Of a DNA stretch of 16,651 bases, positions 15,000 through 16,651 are shown piece after piece. The first letter of the stretch is position 1. Each line of letters opens with the position of its first letter. A program made the position numbers and the translations under genes. Below the pieces are notes generated by a model, which was given only the letters and a program-made list of their open reading frames with translations, ran no database searches and was not told the origin of the DNA. The stretch is from JAADHY01 sp964428935 (GTDB taxonomy: Bacteria > Planctomycetota > Planctomycetia > Planctomycetales > Planctomycetaceae): positions 1 through 16,651 of the forward strand of contig CAYSAG010000093.1 in assembly GCA_964428935.1 (NCBI GenBank), written 5' to 3'.

Positions 15000-15027
15000 C
15001 CGAACTCCGAATTCCGAACTCCGAACC
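15000..15027. repeat. Four degenerate copies of a heptanucleotide CCGAAYT
   Basis: CCGAACT, CCGAATT, CCGAACT and CCGAACC follow one another without a gap, directly before the 32-bp tandem repeat. In frame it reads as a short Asn/Ser/Glu repeat, but no gene is present here. Confidence 0.75.
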
Positions 15028-15030
15028 GAC

Positions 15031-15116
15031 GGCGGCCACGACGGAGCGTGGCCCTCCGGCGCGGCGGCCACGACGGAGCGTGGCCCTCCGGCGCGGCGGC
15101 CACGACGGAGCGTGGC
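15031..15116. repeat. 32-bp tandem hairpin repeat, left part (2.7 copies)
   Basis: Copies begin at 15031, 15063 and 15095 (the third is cut by the Ns) and are identical over the sequence present. Each unit carries GCCACG and CGTGGC around an ACGGAG loop, so every copy can fold into a six-base-pair hairpin, followed by CCTCCGGCGC as a spacer. Frames through it give short Arg/Gly- or Thr/Glu-rich peptide repeats that are artefacts. Confidence 0.93.
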
Positions 15117-15216
15117 NNNNNNNNNNNNNNNNNNNNNNNNNNNNNNNNNNNNNNNNNNNNNNNNNNNNNNNNNNNNNNNNNNNNNNNNNNNNNNNNNNNN
15201 NNNNNNNNNNNNNNNN
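15117..15216. other. Assembly gap of exactly 100 N
   Basis: The gap lies inside the 32-bp tandem repeat: the same unit is present on both sides. A length of exactly 100 is the usual placeholder for a gap of unknown size, so the true number of repeat copies is not known. Confidence 0.97.
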
Positions 15217-15258
15217 CCTCCGGCGCGGCGGCCACGACGGAGCGTGGACCTCCGGCGC
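15217..15258. repeat. 32-bp tandem hairpin repeat, right part (1.3 copies)
   Basis: The end of one unit (CCTCCGGCGC, 15217-15226) is followed by a full unit at 15227-15258 with one change (GTGGCCC to GTGGACC). The next copy decays after a few bases (AACGGCCAGC), so the array ends here. Confidence 0.92.
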
Positions 15259-15413
15259 AACGGCCAGCGGGACACCAAGGGCGGAGCCTTCAAGGAGCGA
15301 CCTCCCGGCCGCGTTCGGCAGGCGACCGGGAAAAGTGACGTTGAACGCTTTGCCCGAGCGAATCTGCCCTCGCCTTTGCTGCTCGCGCTGTCACGTTGCC
15401 GACTGCCAGCCGC

Positions 15414-16070
15414 TCACTCCAGCGGCTTCTGCAAGTGCTGGACCCACGCCGGCGGGACGTTCAGAAACACCCAGTCGCGTCGAATTCGGAATTGCTCGAG
15501 GTACCGCTGCACGACGGCGTCGACCGCTCGCAGCCGCTGCCGCTCACTTCTTCGTCCCAGCCTCATTCGAATCGGCCGGACGAACATGTACTCGAAGTAC
15601 GACAGCACCCCGGCCGGCGCCAGTCGGCTCACACAGTCGGCCAAAATCCGCTCCACCAGCTCAGCCGAGAAGTTGTTGAACGGCAGCCCGGAAATGACGA
15701 AGTCGTACGCCCTGTCCGACGCGAACTCCTCAATGGCACAGTGGTGCACGCGACTTTGGCCGGCCACTCGCTGGAACGACGGCTCCGACCGAAAACGCCG
15801 CTCCAACGTCGCGACAAACTCGTCGTTCAGTTCGACCAGGTCCAACGTGTCTTTCGGGGCCATGAGACGGACAATCCTCGCGGTCACGGCCCCGGTCCCC
15901 GGGCCGACCTCCAGAATTCGCACGGGGCGGCCTGGTGGACGACGCTTGGCCAGAAACCAAGTCAGCCGGCGAGCCAACCACCGACTGCTGGGCAGCACGG
16001 CTCCGGTCGTGTGAAAATGCTCGCGAAACTGCCTCAGAAACTGCCGGTACTCTTCCAGTCGGCTGGTCAT
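15414..16070 (-). CDS. PmtA-like phospholipid N-methyltransferase (class I SAM methyltransferase)
   Basis: A protein of 218 residues from the ATG at 16070 (MTSRLEEYRQFLRQF). The open frame continues to 16133, but homology starts here. The Shine-Dalgarno sequence is poor. It opens with FLRQFREHFHTTGAVLPSSRWLAR (11-34), the 'tGAv.PSS..LA' signature of phosphatidylethanolamine N-methyltransferases of the PmtA type. Motif I is ILEVGPGTGAVTARI (52-66), motif II DLVELNDEFVATLERRF (77-93) and motif IV DFVISGLPFNNF (123-134). LAPAGVLSYFEYMF (150-163) follows. Related rRNA dimethyladenosine transferases (KsgA) share motif I but have NLPY in motif IV, so KsgA is unlikely. The likely reaction is SAM-dependent methylation of the headgroup amine of phosphatidylethanolamine at the inner membrane, inferred from the family. 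It lies 141 bp downstream of the aminotransferase on the same strand. Confidence 0.8.
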   Translation of the reverse strand: MTSRLEEYRQFLRQFREHFHTTGAVLPSSRWLARRLTWFLAKRRPPGRPVRILEVGPGTGAVTARIVRLMAPKDTLDLVELNDEFVATLERRFRSEPSFQRVAGQSRVHHCAIEEFASDRAYDFVISGLPFNNFSAELVERILADCVSRLAPAGVLSYFEYMFVRPIRMRLGRRSERQRLRAVDAVVQRYLEQFRIRRDWVFLNVPPAWVQHLQKPLE

Positions 16071-16206
16071 TCTCGAGCGTTTTCCCGTTTGTGCTCGCAG
16101 AGTGTCCACGTGTCGGCGGCTCGGTGACGCCACAGGTTGGTCCGCTCGCCACGCAAGGCTGTGCCCCCCGGGCCGACCGCCCGAGCCACGGCCTGGCGCG
16201 GCACGG

Positions 16207-16244
16207 GCCGTCTAGTCGGCACGCGGAGCCGTCTGGTCGGCACG
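16207..16244. repeat. 21-bp-period direct repeat at the 3' end of the aminotransferase gene
   Basis: GCCGTCTAGTCGGCACG (16207-16223) and GCCGTCTGGTCGGCACG (16228-16244) differ at one base and are 21 bp apart, so the reading frame is preserved. On the coding strand the first copy reads R-A-D-Q-T-A and the second R-A-D-stop, because CAG has become TAG. Confidence 0.85.
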
Positions 16245-16651
16245 GCCGGGCTTGTCCCGTTTCGCCCCCGCGACCCGCTCGGCCGCCACGCGTCGCATTT
16301 GTTCGCCCACGTCCAGCCCCACCAACCGACTCCACTGCTGCAGCAACCGACGAAAGACCGGCCCCGGCCGTCCGTCGCCCACCGGCTGGCCGTTGAAGCG
16401 GGTGACTGGCAGCAGACAGTAGGGTGTGGACGACGTGAACGCCTCGTCGGCGTTCTGCACGTCGTACGGGCGAAGGTCCGCCAACTCGTACTGCAGGCCC
16501 AGTCGTTCGGCCAGCTCACGCACCACCTGCTGACTGACCCCCTCCAGCGTCGTGCGGCCGCCGGGCGTGCGAATGCGCCGGCCGTGAACGACGAAGAAGT
16601 TTCCGGTGCTGGTTTCGGTCAAAAAACCACGCTCGTCGGTCAACAGCGCCG
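16212..16651 (-). CDS. Class IV aminotransferase (BCAT/DAAT/ADCL family), C-terminal part
   Basis: The frame is open to the right edge, so the N-terminal half, including the PLP lysine, is outside. The 145 residues seen begin ALLTDERGFLTETSTGNFFVVHGRR, the strand-loop in which the conserved Glu of 'xExxxxNxF' faces the cofactor. They go on with TPGGRTTLEGVSQQVVRELAERLG, then DEAFTSSTPYCLLPVTRFNGQPVGDGRPGPVFRRLLQQW. The SST element and the PVxxxxGxxVGxGxPGP run are typical of branched-chain, D-amino acid and aminodeoxychorismate enzymes. The exact substrate cannot be told from this half. The C-terminus is a basic tail after about residue 115, ending in a short duplication (16207-16244) whose second copy supplies the TAG stop. 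The PmtA-like gene follows 141 bp downstream. Confidence 0.88.
   Translation of the reverse strand, partial: ALLTDERGFLTETSTGNFFVVHGRRIRTPGGRTTLEGVSQQVVRELAERLGLQYELADLRPYDVQNADEAFTSSTPYCLLPVTRFNGQPVGDGRPGPVFRRLLQQWSRLVGLDVGEQMRRVAAERVAGAKRDKPGRADQTAPRAD

Larger units (their letters stand above)
14776..15413. other. Intergenic repeat region with assembly gap
   Basis: A 638-bp stretch with no gene. It contains a possible promoter for the YkgJ-type gene, a small hairpin followed by six T, a degenerate seven-base repeat, the 32-bp tandem repeat and a 100-N gap. Apparent open frames across it are products of the repeat and the Ns and should not be annotated. Confidence 0.8.

Noticed and set aside
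15031..15258. CRISPR array
   Set aside because: The units are strictly tandem at 32 bp with no variable spacers, and no cas gene is present.
14939..16014. Repeat 'proteins' with Gly/Arg/Thr/Glu repeats running through the N gap
   Set aside because: They are translations of the 32-bp tandem repeat and of Ns, with no ribosome binding site and no domain.
15414..16070. KsgA (16S rRNA dimethyladenosine transferase)
   Set aside because: Motif IV is SGLPFNNF rather than NLPY, and the N-terminal TTGAVLPSSR signature fits PmtA better.

Overview
This 16.65 kb window is a GC-rich piece of a bacterial chromosome, most likely from a member of the Planctomycetota. The evidence is the mix of families: an exported PQQ-type beta-propeller whose mature part begins at the planctomycete-typical WPQFRG motif, a membrane-anchored DUF1573 protein, an exported DUF4838 protein, two DUF3467 proteins, long gene-free gaps, and GC-rich hairpin repeats. 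The phylum is inferred from family content, because there is no rRNA or other marker here apart from hisS. Asp codons are almost all GAC, yet Ile codons are mostly ATT, an odd combination for a GC-rich genome.

Layout, left to right. (1) 1-1577, plus strand: the tail of a protein ending in a beta-sandwich-like domain, then the exported beta-propeller. (2) 1578-2485: a gene-free gap with palindromic hairpins and a terminator-like hairpin that serves no visible gene. (3) 2486-5176: a DUF1573 protein (plus) whose 3' end overlaps by 45 bp the 3' end of a convergent CinA-like gene (minus) with a membrane-targeting N-terminus. (4) 5620-6861: a RibB-RibA fusion (plus) that has lost key residues, above all the zinc-binding cysteines of the RibA half. 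(5) 6937-9614, minus strand: an exported methyltransferase-rhodanese fusion, a protein with two DUF3467 domains, and a small single-domain DUF3467 protein. (6) 9615-10588: a second long gene-free gap, followed by the large exported DUF4838 protein on plus. (7) 12744-14775, minus strand: histidyl-tRNA synthetase (hisS) preceded by a YkgJ-type cysteine-cluster protein. (8) 14776-15413: an intergenic block with a 32-bp tandem hairpin repeat interrupted by a 100-N assembly gap. (9) 15414-16651, minus strand: a PmtA-like phospholipid N-methyltransferase and the C-terminal part of a class IV aminotransferase that runs off the right edge.

No tRNA, rRNA, CRISPR array, insertion sequence or phage gene was seen. 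This is not an obvious defence or mobile island. The genes are mostly single transcription units with little operon structure. The most notable points are proteins that look like enzymes but are altered in their active sites or in the wrong compartment: the degenerate RibBA, the exported CinA-like protein with an eroded C-terminal domain, and the exported SAM methyltransferase-rhodanese. The clustered DUF3467 paralogues and the two hairpin-bearing gaps also deserve attention.
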